A DNA stretch of 64,000 nucleotides from Paenilisteria portnoyi. GTDB lineage: Bacteria > Bacillota > Bacilli > Lactobacillales > Listeriaceae. The stretch lies in NCBI RefSeq assembly GCF_014322795.1, contig NZ_JAASTT010000001.1, positions 124,001 through 188,000 of the forward strand. Direction: 5' to 3'. This document shows, piece after piece, positions 58,113 to 64,000 of the stretch (the first letter of the stretch is position 1; every line of letters starts with the position of its first letter). The notes under the pieces were generated by a model. The model did no database searches and had not been told where the DNA came from. It saw only the letters and a list, made by a program, of their open reading frames with translations. Both the position numbers and the translations under genes were made by a program.

Positions 58113-59124
58113 TAATTGGCGTGCTGACGGAGAATTTCTCATACGACTCGCCGATCTTCTAAATAAGGGTTTCACGATGGAAGAAGCGATTTCGTTTCTC
58201 TCCATTACAACACCAAAAGATACACCTCGGAATATAAAAATGATTGAAACACTCTCTTCAGGAGCCCCTTTTAGTGAGGCGTTACTACAAGCGAATTTCC
58301 CGAGTTTTGTCTGTACACAGCTCCATTATGCTAGTAAACACGGTTATTTTAATGAGACTGTTCAAGAAACCGGAGATCACCTCATGCGAAAAGCAGAGCA
58401 ACAGAAGGCGTTACGGAAAATTTTCCAATATCCACTTATCCTTTTTATGACCGTTATTGTTGTATTCTTCCTGTTACGCATTTTCCTACTTCCGAAATTC
58501 GACATGCTATTTACACAGTTAACGCACGGAGAAAATAAAACCACCAATTTCACTTATTTTATTCTAGAAAAGCTCCCCTTACTTTTCCTGGCTTTCTTGG
58601 GAATTCTTTTTATGCTATGTACTATCTTCCTAACAAAACAAAGAAAAAAGAACTCTTATGAACGTGCGGAACTTTATTGCAGAATTCCCATCTTAAAAAA
58701 ATTCATGCGTTTGCATTATTCTCAATTATTTGCCCGCGAATGTGGTTACCTTCTAAAAAGCGGCTTGTCCATTAATGACATGGTTCAAGTGTTCGCATTA
58801 CAAGACTCTCCACCTCTTTTCAAACATATTAGCACATCTATTGAAAAAGCATTTTCTGAAGGGACCTTATTTACAAAATCCCTCGCCTCTTTCGCTATCT
58901 TTGAATCGGAATTGATTTATATTATCCAACACGGCGAAAAAAATGGTCAATTAGCTGAAGAACTTCTGTTTTATTACAAACTATGCCATCAAAAATCTGA
59001 AGAAAAAATAGAAAAGATATTCAGCTTCATACAACCTGCTGTATTTATGGTGATTGGCATACTTATCGTATCCATCTATCTATCCATCCTCTTCCCGATG
59101 TTCTCGATGGTGAACTCCATCTGA
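58093..59124 (+). CDS. comGB: Competence type IV pilus assembly protein ComGB
   Basis: GspF/PilC-family membrane platform for the pseudopilus. The 343 aa have a duplicated cytoplasmic domain and three transmembrane helices (about 108-130, 158-182 and 312-336). The sequence QLFARECGYLLKSGLSI marks the second repeat. Complete and intact, 26 bases before the broken comGC. Confidence 0.92.
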   Translation: MAFSLRNNWRADGEFLIRLADLLNKGFTMEEAISFLSITTPKDTPRNIKMIETLSSGAPFSEALLQANFPSFVCTQLHYASKHGYFNETVQETGDHLMRKAEQQKALRKIFQYPLILFMTVIVVFFLLRIFLLPKFDMLFTQLTHGENKTTNFTYFILEKLPLLFLAFLGILFMLCTIFLTKQRKKNSYERAELYCRIPILKKFMRLHYSQLFARECGYLLKSGLSINDMVQVFALQDSPPLFKHISTSIEKAFSEGTLFTKSLASFAIFESELIYIIQHGEKNGQLAEELLFYYKLCHQKSEEKIEKIFSFIQPAVFMVIGILIVSIYLSILFPMFSMVNSI

Positions 59125-59150
59125 ATAATACAAAAATAGGAGTGATTTAA

Positions 59151-59213
59151 ATGTTTAAAAAAATCAGTTGGAAAGATGAATCAGGTTTTACTTTAGTGGA
59201 AGTAACCGTGTGA
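59151..59213 (+). pseudogene. comGC: comGC, truncated after 20 codons at the prophage junction
   Basis: Major pseudopilin gene cut short. GGAGTGA precedes the ATG, and 20 codons read MFKKISWKDESGFTLVEVTV then TGA. The prepilin peptidase site G/F-TLVE is present, but the hydrophobic helix expected next (EMLxVLxII) is missing. Host sequence therefore ends at about the Val-Glu codons (59195-59205), and prophage sequence follows. The rest of comGC and comGD-G should lie beyond the prophage, outside this window. Without excision the pseudopilus cannot form. Confidence 0.85.
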
Positions 59214-59215
59214 CA
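59190..59215. other. Probable prophage attachment junction in comGC
   Basis: Reading left to right, comGC codons give way to non-coding sequence and then to minus-strand phage genes. The switch falls within the codons for the conserved T-L-V/I-E-M motif. Lactococcal phage TP901-1 is, as I recall, integrated at the same codons by a large serine recombinase. The partner junction is outside the window, so core bases cannot be fixed. Confidence 0.6.
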
Positions 59216-59312
59216 GTACCTACTTACATTTTAAACCAAAAAGATCGATGTATTTTATTTTTCTGACAACAAACTGTGATGTGTGGGAGTGCCTAAGTCA
59301 ATTTTAAATAAG

Positions 59313-59341
59313 AAAAAGACTGTAAGGAATGACCTACAGCC
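59313..59341 (-). terminator. Terminator after the immunity gene
   Basis: Minus strand GGCTGTA / TACAGTC stem with one G-U pair and a 10-base loop, followed by TTTTTC. It ends the toxin cassette just before the attachment junction. Confidence 0.7.
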
Positions 59342-59355
59342 TCAGAAGTAACAAA

Positions 59356-59673
59356 CTACCTTCTATATTTCTGTAAAATTGCCCAGATATCATCTCGTAC
59401 TTTATCCAAAGGCTCGTTAAGCTGTTTTCTTGTTTGAAAATCATTATCCCAAATGAAGAATTCAGATAGCCCACCTCTTGGTGAATACAATTGTTTATGC
59501 TTGGATGCAACATACTCCATCTTAGAACTAGGTGTTTCTTCACTATCATTTAAACAATTTAAAATAGCTTCTATTATCCTTATTTGCGGAATAAATCTTT
59601 CATAACCGTATTTTTTTACGATTTTTAAAAGCTCAGAAAACAATTTTTCCAATTGTTCTAGCTCTTGATCCAT
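59356..59673 (-). CDS. Probable immunity protein of the adjacent LXG toxin
   Basis: Small soluble protein of 105 aa beginning MDQELEQLEKLFSELLK, with a helical N-terminal half and the C-terminal segment PRGGLSEFFIWDNDF then LNEPLDKVRDDIW, which reminds me of small proteins often found next to polymorphic toxins. No signal peptide, so it would act in the cytoplasm. The ATG at 59673 is 7 bases from GGAGG. The ATG at 59679 touches it. It starts 11 bases after the toxin stop. Immunity is inferred from position and size. Confidence 0.7.
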   Translation of the reverse strand: MDQELEQLEKLFSELLKIVKKYGYERFIPQIRIIEAILNCLNDSEETPSSKMEYVASKHKQLYSPRGGLSEFFIWDNDFQTRKQLNEPLDKVRDDIWAILQKYRR

Positions 59674-59684
59674 TTTCATACCTC

Positions 59685-61079
59685 CTATTTTAGAGTATTT
59701 TCACTAATAACTACTACATTTTCAAGCTCCCAAGGTCTTTGTATATATACCTGGAAATTATCCATGCCGCCCAGATAATGACCTCCTTGATAGCCAACAG
59801 GCCCCTCATAAATAGTAGTTCCCTTAGGGATTTTAACTGTATACACAGCACTAACTTTAGAGGTTCCAGTCAAATTGCCTTCTACAGGATCAATCCAGTG
59901 ATATTTAACGGCACTGTCTATCCTCACTTTTGCAATAGAAGCAGGCGGAGCTGTTGTATACCACTCTCCAAGACTATTAAACTCTTTTCCTGGTGTAGTT
60001 AGCCCTCCTTTTTCTCCACCACGATATAGAATAGTATCTTCTTCAAGTACTTTTATATTATATCTGCCACCATAAAAATTAGCATTAGGCGGATCGTCAA
60101 ATTTTGATAACGGCCCCGGATTCATACTATTAAACTCATAACTAGCAATATCATCATACTTAGATATGATCCGAGGAGTTCCAGATACATCTTTTACTCG
60201 ACCAAACTCAATCAAGCCTTTTGTTATGCCGAACGTGCTGGCAAATAAAATCGTACTACTTGCTAAGCCGTAAGCATCACCTTTTTTATAAGGTTCTAAA
60301 TAACTGGCTACAACGCCGTTCCACAAGATGCCTAGAGTTCCCGATGGATCACTTCGCAAGTTTTTCATCAACATAGCGATGCTCTCTAAATGCTTTTCGG
60401 GATGTTTCAGACTATCAATGGCACCTAGTCCGAAGCCAATGACAGTGTCTCGGGTGGACGCGGCAACTTCTCGTACTTTATTCCGATCATATTGGCGATA
60501 ATCTTTCTCAATTTGTGACGCATGTACTTGATCCATTTCCATCAGTCGTCGCATATCTTGACTAATCCGACGCATAGATTCCCCTTCGTTTTGCTGTAAT
60601 TGGTTGAGTTTCCGGCGTATATAATCATCCATGTCCTCTAACAGCTCTTGATTGTGACGCATCACCCACAACTCGTCTGGGTCATCGGGAATCTGCTCAA
60701 TCGTTGGCAGTGGCACTCGAAATATCTCATTTTTAGCATTCTCTAGTTGCTCGGCTTCCTGCTCGGCCAGTTTTTGAAGGCCTCGCGCATCGATGAGCAT
60801 GTCTTGCTTGCGATAAACCGGACTATCAATCGATTTGAAATCCGCCACATAGTTTTCCAAATACTTAAAAAGCCGTGTCACTGTCCCTTGTTGGCGAGAA
60901 ACGTCGTCTCGATGCGCACCAAATTCCATTGTCAACGCTTCGGCTAATTTCCCTTGTTGTTGAGCGATGGCATTTTGTACGTTGACTAACACACGGTCTA
61001 ACGTTTCTAAGCTGGCTTTCATTTTATGGAGCGATGTCAATACATCTTCCAATTCCTCTATATTAATTTTAAAATCCAT
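59685..61079 (-). CDS. LXG-type type VII secretion polymorphic toxin
   Basis: Predicted contact-dependent antibacterial effector. The 464 aa show an alpha-helical LXG-like N-terminal delivery domain (about 1-205, starting MDFKINIEELEDVL), a hydrophobic middle (about 205-300), and a C-terminal toxin module (about 315-464). The module has LYRGG (Arg353), WYTTAPPAS (373-381), VYTVKIPKGTTIYEGPVGYQ (412-431) and YLGGMDNFQVYI (Gln443). This spacing of Arg, Ser/Thr patch and Gln resembles ADP-ribosyltransferase/TNT-like NAD-using folds, but I am not certain. GGAGGTGA precedes the ATG. Two Lap-like genes lie upstream and an immunity gene downstream. Confidence 0.85.
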   Translation of the reverse strand: MDFKINIEELEDVLTSLHKMKASLETLDRVLVNVQNAIAQQQGKLAEALTMEFGAHRDDVSRQQGTVTRLFKYLENYVADFKSIDSPVYRKQDMLIDARGLQKLAEQEAEQLENAKNEIFRVPLPTIEQIPDDPDELWVMRHNQELLEDMDDYIRRKLNQLQQNEGESMRRISQDMRRLMEMDQVHASQIEKDYRQYDRNKVREVAASTRDTVIGFGLGAIDSLKHPEKHLESIAMLMKNLRSDPSGTLGILWNGVVASYLEPYKKGDAYGLASSTILFASTFGITKGLIEFGRVKDVSGTPRIISKYDDIASYEFNSMNPGPLSKFDDPPNANFYGGRYNIKVLEEDTILYRGGEKGGLTTPGKEFNSLGEWYTTAPPASIAKVRIDSAVKYHWIDPVEGNLTGTSKVSAVYTVKIPKGTTIYEGPVGYQGGHYLGGMDNFQVYIQRPWELENVVVISENTLK

Positions 61080-61369
61080 TAGCCCTCACCTCCTAGCTTT
61101 GCATCCGTTTCGATAAATGCATGTACCGCCAGTTGGCTATCAACAAAAGCTTGTTTTAATTTCGTAAACTGGTCCGCTTTTATTTCTGTCACTAGTCCCT
61201 CTTTTACCTCCATATAACGTGTCATAAAATCCGGAGAAACTTGCTTATTTAATTTATCCATGGTGTGTTGAATCTTTGTTGCCTCGGCTTTAAAATCTGT
61301 TACAGCATGCTCCCCCATTTTTAATTGTTTCAAAACCCACGCCGTGTCTATATCTATTTGTGTTGGCAT
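61079..61369 (-). CDS. Lap1-like helper of the LXG toxin (WXG100-like)
   Basis: 96 aa, all-helical, no signal peptide, starting MPTQIDIDTAWVLKQL. Size and fold suit the small DUF3130-type partners that bind the LXG domain and guide it to the type VII machine. Near the C-terminus FIETD matches the F-x3-D targeting motif described for Lap1 proteins. It overlaps the toxin start by one base and follows the next small gene by two bases, so all are co-translated. Partner role is inferred. Confidence 0.75.
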   Translation of the reverse strand: MPTQIDIDTAWVLKQLKMGEHAVTDFKAEATKIQHTMDKLNKQVSPDFMTRYMEVKEGLVTEIKADQFTKLKQAFVDSQLAVHAFIETDAKLGGEG

Positions 61370-61371
61370 GT

Positions 61372-61590
61372 TTATATCTCCTCCCGTAACGCTTGTTCTG
61401 CCTGCTCGCAGTAGGAGATCATACTTTTAACTTCTGCTTCGATGTGGTTCCAATTATGTAACGCCTTCTCCTCTGCCTCGTGGTTTTCATCTTGGTATTT
61501 CTGCCTTCTCCTTCGAACACCTTCCAGCATACTGTCTAAGCTATGTTTCCTCACAGATACGGCATGCCTAGCTTGTGAATAATGTGGCAT
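61372..61590 (-). CDS. Lap2-like helper of the LXG toxin
   Basis: 72 aa, strongly helical and charged, starting MPHYSQARHAVSVRKH and ending CEQAEQALREEI. It resembles the second small partner (DUF5344/DUF5082-like) encoded before LXG genes. The ATG at 61590 follows AGAGG. Three codons further upstream a reading from 61599 is possible but lacks support. It is the first gene of the four-gene cassette, behind its own promoter. No motif-level identification is possible. Confidence 0.65.
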   Translation of the reverse strand: MPHYSQARHAVSVRKHSLDSMLEGVRRRRQKYQDENHEAEEKALHNWNHIEAEVKSMISYCEQAEQALREEI

Positions 61591-61627
61591 AGAGCACATC
61601 CTCTCATGTTAGTATCTTCCACCGCTC

Positions 61628-61633
61628 ATTATA
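61628..61633 (-). promoter_or_regulatory. -10 box of the toxin cassette
   Basis: Perfect TATAAT on the minus strand, 38 bases before the Lap2-like start. The corresponding -35 (TTTTTT) is poor and lies in the tail of the preceding terminator. Confidence 0.5.
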
Positions 61634-61650
61634 ACAAATAAAGGCAAAAT

Positions 61651-61680
61651 AAAAAAGCCCTCGAAATTAATCGAAGGCTT
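61651..61680 (-). terminator. Terminator between phage lysis genes and toxin cassette
   Basis: Minus strand AAGCCTTCGA / TCGAGGGCTT, ten-base stem with one wobble and six-base loop, then TTTTTTA. It isolates the cassette from late phage transcription. Confidence 0.85.
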
Positions 61681-61775
61681 TGGCTGTTCAAAAAAATTAA
61701 AGGTTTTTCATCTGCTTAAGATTACAGCCACCAGCATCGCGGCTATCCGCCATTTTGCACCTTCCGTTCTAATTT

Positions 61776-62726
61776 TTATTTTTTCTTTAGATATGTTGCG
61801 CTATCTGGTAAATAGCCATATTGCATGCCAAGCGTGCATTTTAGCCAGCCGTTTGACAGCTTCTCTACTGCGTTAATCGTTTCGCCTTTCTTGCGACGAA
61901 AGGACGGTGCTCCTCCCCATTTGGGATCAGCACGGAACAATAAATCAGACTGACATACATAGGGCACATTAGGATTTTTTTCATCAAAATATGTGGCGAC
62001 ACTCGCTGAAAAGTACCCTTTCTTGCCCTGATAATTAATTTCAAACCAGTCATTTTTCAAGTTATCGTAATCTACCTGAATAGCCGCATGTTGAGGTAAA
62101 ACAAAAGCAACCCCCGAATCCCACTTACCCGCTTCTTTCCGGATGCCTAGATTTTGCTTCGCGTATAGCCATTGCTTTCCTTTTTTCGTTTTCACACTTA
62201 ATTTTGCAGCTACCGCATTTTTAAAACGTGTAAATTCAGACGGAGACTTCACCCAAGGCGCTGGACAATTTTTGCTTGTCACATCGTAGTGACGCACAAT
62301 ATCCGTCGCTTTTAGGTGATGCGCTTTACACAATTCTGCAACAACATCAACCGCTCTGTTAAATGTAGCCATTGTGATATTTCCTTTTTTATCAATACAC
62401 ATTTCCACGCCAATTGCCTTGAAATTCGCGTTATTTAGTAAGGCTGGAACCCCACGATATGGTTTGCCACCTACCCTTTTTTGCACGTCATTCGCTTGAT
62501 AGGCAACCTCGTTGGTTGGCACAATACAAATCGCCTCTTTGTCATCCACAAAGATATGCGCGGATGCATAACGGTCTCGTAAATTATTGAAGTAATTATG
62601 ATGATTCTCTGCCGTGGCGCCTGGATTGGCCGTGTAGTGCATAATAATTTTGTTCGTATTGGTCAACCGAATACCCGGTCTAGAATACGGATTTACTCGA
62701 ATATACTCCGTCTTAATTACGCTCAT
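61776..62726 (-). CDS. Phage endolysin: N-acetylmuramoyl-L-alanine amidase
   Basis: Cell-wall lysin of the prophage. The 316 aa have an Amidase_2 domain (about 10-150), with zinc ligands in KIIMHYTANPGA, VRHYDVTSKNCPAPW and others, and two C-terminal SH3b-like wall-binding modules (about 180-315, for example GWLKCTLGMQYGYLP). It is unlike the Ply118/Ply511 type and closer to Bacillus-type amidases. The ATG overlaps the holin stop (ATGA). Confidence 0.92.
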   Translation of the reverse strand: MSVIKTEYIRVNPYSRPGIRLTNTNKIIMHYTANPGATAENHHNYFNNLRDRYASAHIFVDDKEAICIVPTNEVAYQANDVQKRVGGKPYRGVPALLNNANFKAIGVEMCIDKKGNITMATFNRAVDVVAELCKAHHLKATDIVRHYDVTSKNCPAPWVKSPSEFTRFKNAVAAKLSVKTKKGKQWLYAKQNLGIRKEAGKWDSGVAFVLPQHAAIQVDYDNLKNDWFEINYQGKKGYFSASVATYFDEKNPNVPYVCQSDLLFRADPKWGGAPSFRRKKGETINAVEKLSNGWLKCTLGMQYGYLPDSATYLKKK

Positions 62727-62998
62727 TTGTAGTCACCTTGCTTTCCTTTTGTTTTTACCATTTTCATTTGTACATCAGAAGCTTGCGCCGCTTTTGTGAA
62801 GCTTTGATTTTTCCAAAAGGCGATAATCGCCGTTACAGCTGTAAAAGTAAATGTGACAAACTGCTCTACCATATCGTCATCAAAAGGCAACGGGCTAATA
62901 CCTAACATCGCTAGCAATTGATTAATCAATGCCACGGCTAATAGCGCCGTTCTCACCCACGTCGATACGTTCACATTTTTAAAATTAAATTTTTTCAT
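62723..62998 (-). CDS. Phage holin (phi LC3 / Phage_holin_1-like)
   Basis: Forms the membrane lesion that lets the amidase reach the wall. 91 aa from the ATG at 62998 (MKKFNFKNVNVSTW) preceded by AAGGAGTGA. Two hydrophobic helices (about 13-32 and 45-63) are separated by a charged turn FDDDMVEQ, with a positively charged tail. It overlaps the endolysin by 4 bases. Family from helix pattern, length and neighbours. Confidence 0.88.
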   Translation of the reverse strand: MKKFNFKNVNVSTWVRTALLAVALINQLLAMLGISPLPFDDDMVEQFVTFTFTAVTAIIAFWKNQSFTKAAQASDVQMKMVKTKGKQGDYK

Positions 62999-63016
62999 TT
63001 GAATCACTCCTTATTT

Positions 63017-63409
63017 TTAATTCCAAAATAACGGTGCTAGCTTGACGATTGCTGTAATCAAACCGCCTGTTACAGTTATTAAGGCTATTATTATTGCTGA
63101 ATTACTTTTCTTTTTCTCGGTTCCTTCCTCTGCACTTCCCTGTATCTTACTTATATCTAAATCGTGCTTATGCAAATGATCTGTCGTATTGTTTGCGAAA
63201 CGCTCCAGCGTCTCTGACATTTTTTCTGTATTTTTTGCCGTTTGCTCTGCTGAAAACGCAAGTGGTATAACGATTTCTTTTAAATCCGATACATCTTCAC
63301 GCACCTCCTTAATATCAGATGTCAACTCTTTTTTTATTTTGTCACCGTGTTTGAGCAATTCCAATTGCGTAACGTAATTTGTCACCCCTTCTTTTGTTTC
63401 TGTTTCCAT
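63017..63409 (-). CDS. XhlA-like phage protein, tail-anchored
   Basis: 130 aa with a long coiled coil (about residues 18-85, EVREDVSDLKEIVIPLAFSA) and one C-terminal transmembrane helix (about 103-126). This plan resembles XhlA/hemolysin-type proteins found beside holins in Bacillus and Listeria phages. It overlaps the next upstream gene by 28 bases. GGGAGG precedes the ATG. A role in lysis is likely but unproven. Confidence 0.7.
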   Translation of the reverse strand: METETKEGVTNYVTQLELLKHGDKIKKELTSDIKEVREDVSDLKEIVIPLAFSAEQTAKNTEKMSETLERFANNTTDHLHKHDLDISKIQGSAEEGTEKKKSNSAIIIALITVTGGLITAIVKLAPLFWN

Positions 63410-63831
63410 ACCTCTAAACCTCCCAGCAACGCTATAAATAAATTAAAACATCCCGATATGGCATATCTCGCAGGCAACATCATGGAATGAGAAACCTCAA
63501 AGCTTGCCGAAGCGTATAAAAATAGAATCGCTGCACCGACAGTTCCTCCTACAATAAAATTGATAAATTTCGTCCCGGTCTCTTGGATGTTCGCAATAAA
63601 AAGCAACACGCCGCTTACGATGAACAGTAGCCCCCAAGCGTTAATACCCATTATTTCCTCCATTAATTGATACGTTCGACTTTTTTCTGTTATCGCATCC
63701 CCTGAAATTATTAAGAAAAAGCCAGTTATTATGTTGAAAAGCGATGTATATAGAAGAAATAAAATAGCAAGTATCTCTTTATAATGTAGTTCTCGTAGTT
63801 GCTTTGATAGCTTGCCTAACAACAGTTTCAT
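63382..63831 (-). CDS. Phage-encoded four-helix membrane protein, unknown
   Basis: Unrecognised 149-aa protein with four hydrophobic segments (about 20-43, 66-84, 90-108 and 122-141) and a basic C-terminus. GAGGGATG precedes the ATG. It lies between the tail genes and the XhlA-like gene and overlaps the latter. It could be a second holin, an antiholin or a superinfection-exclusion protein. Confidence 0.65.
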   Translation of the reverse strand: MKLLLGKLSKQLRELHYKEILAILFLLYTSLFNIITGFFLIISGDAITEKSRTYQLMEEIMGINAWGLLFIVSGVLLFIANIQETGTKFINFIVGGTVGAAILFLYASASFEVSHSMMLPARYAISGCFNLFIALLGGLEVWKQKQKKG

Positions 63832-63876
63832 AAAGCATCCCTCCTTATCTCATAAAAAATACGCCCAGTAGGCGCT

Positions 63877-64000
63877 TTATCCATATATTTCTTTTTTAAG
63901 CTGTTCAAGCAGATCTTTGTTGGCCTCTTGCAATTCTTCCTGCTTCGTTTTATCAAGAACCGCAACACCATTAATAATGTTCACACAGTCTATATTAGTG
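63877..64000 (-). CDS. Phage protein, 5' part outside window
   Basis: The last 40 codons of a minus-strand gene, ending in EANKDLLEQLKKEIYG then TAA, mainly helical. Position ahead of the lysis genes suggests a tail or baseplate component. A weak hairpin (CGCC/GGCG) with a T run follows at about 63858-63875. Not enough is visible for identification. Confidence 0.6.
   Translation of the reverse strand, partial: TNIDCVNIINGVAVLDKTKQEELQEANKDLLEQLKKEIYG

Overview
The window looks like the chromosome of a Listeria species, or a very close relative. The gene order runs in the direction opposite to coordinates through the block that in L. monocytogenes lies between recA/cinA and comG: cinA, pgsA, ymfM, ymfI, ymfH, ymfF, the tcsA/nup nucleoside ABC transporter, comER, ftsK, yitT, trhO, fni, acyP, yidC, lisRK, gnd, an M20 peptidase, prli42, the bkd operon, recN, argR, tlyA, dxs, ispA, xseBA, folD, nusB, asp23, accCB, efp, pepP, the gcv operon and comG. 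The 31-codon prli42 miniprotein and the lisRK and tcsA genes point to Listeria. I cannot name the species from the sequence alone.

Positions 1-56549 are mostly housekeeping. Minus-strand units include pgsA/ymfM, the paired M16 peptidases, the nup transporter, ptb-buk-lpdV-bkdAA-bkdAB-bkdB (branched-chain acyl-CoA primers for membrane lipids), the recN-argR-tlyA-dxs stretch, xseA-xseB-ispA, the accB-accC-asp23-nusB cluster, and gcvT-gcvPA-gcvPB behind a glycine riboswitch. Plus-strand units are comER, trhO, acyP-orf-yidC and yqhQ-SA1362-yqhL-pentapeptide. Many intergenic gaps hold strong terminators, and several serve converging genes.

Two stretches are accessory. At 38290-41272 an arsenite pump (arsB) and a CoA-disulfide reductase/rhodanese fusion lie between dxs and ispA. 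A clean promoter with a 22-bp palindrome over the start point drives them, but no arsR or arsC is visible. At 59205-64000 the comG operon is cut: comGA and comGB are intact, but comGC stops after 20 codons, exactly at its prepilin GFTLVE motif. Beyond the break is the lysis end of a prophage on the minus strand (tail fragment, two small membrane proteins, holin, amidase). Between the amidase and the attachment site is a separate unit with its own promoter: two small Lap-like helper proteins, an LXG-type type VII secretion toxin and a probable immunity protein. This fits lysogenic conversion, in which a phage that breaks a competence gene also gives its host a contact-dependent antibacterial weapon. 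It is the most interesting system in the window.

Other unexplained structure includes a four-copy hairpin repeat family (two tandem copies after prli42, two between xseA and folD), a GC-rich element of about 158 bp bounded by 10-bp inverted repeats downstream of gnd, and a long wobble-paired hairpin between ymfM and pgsA.
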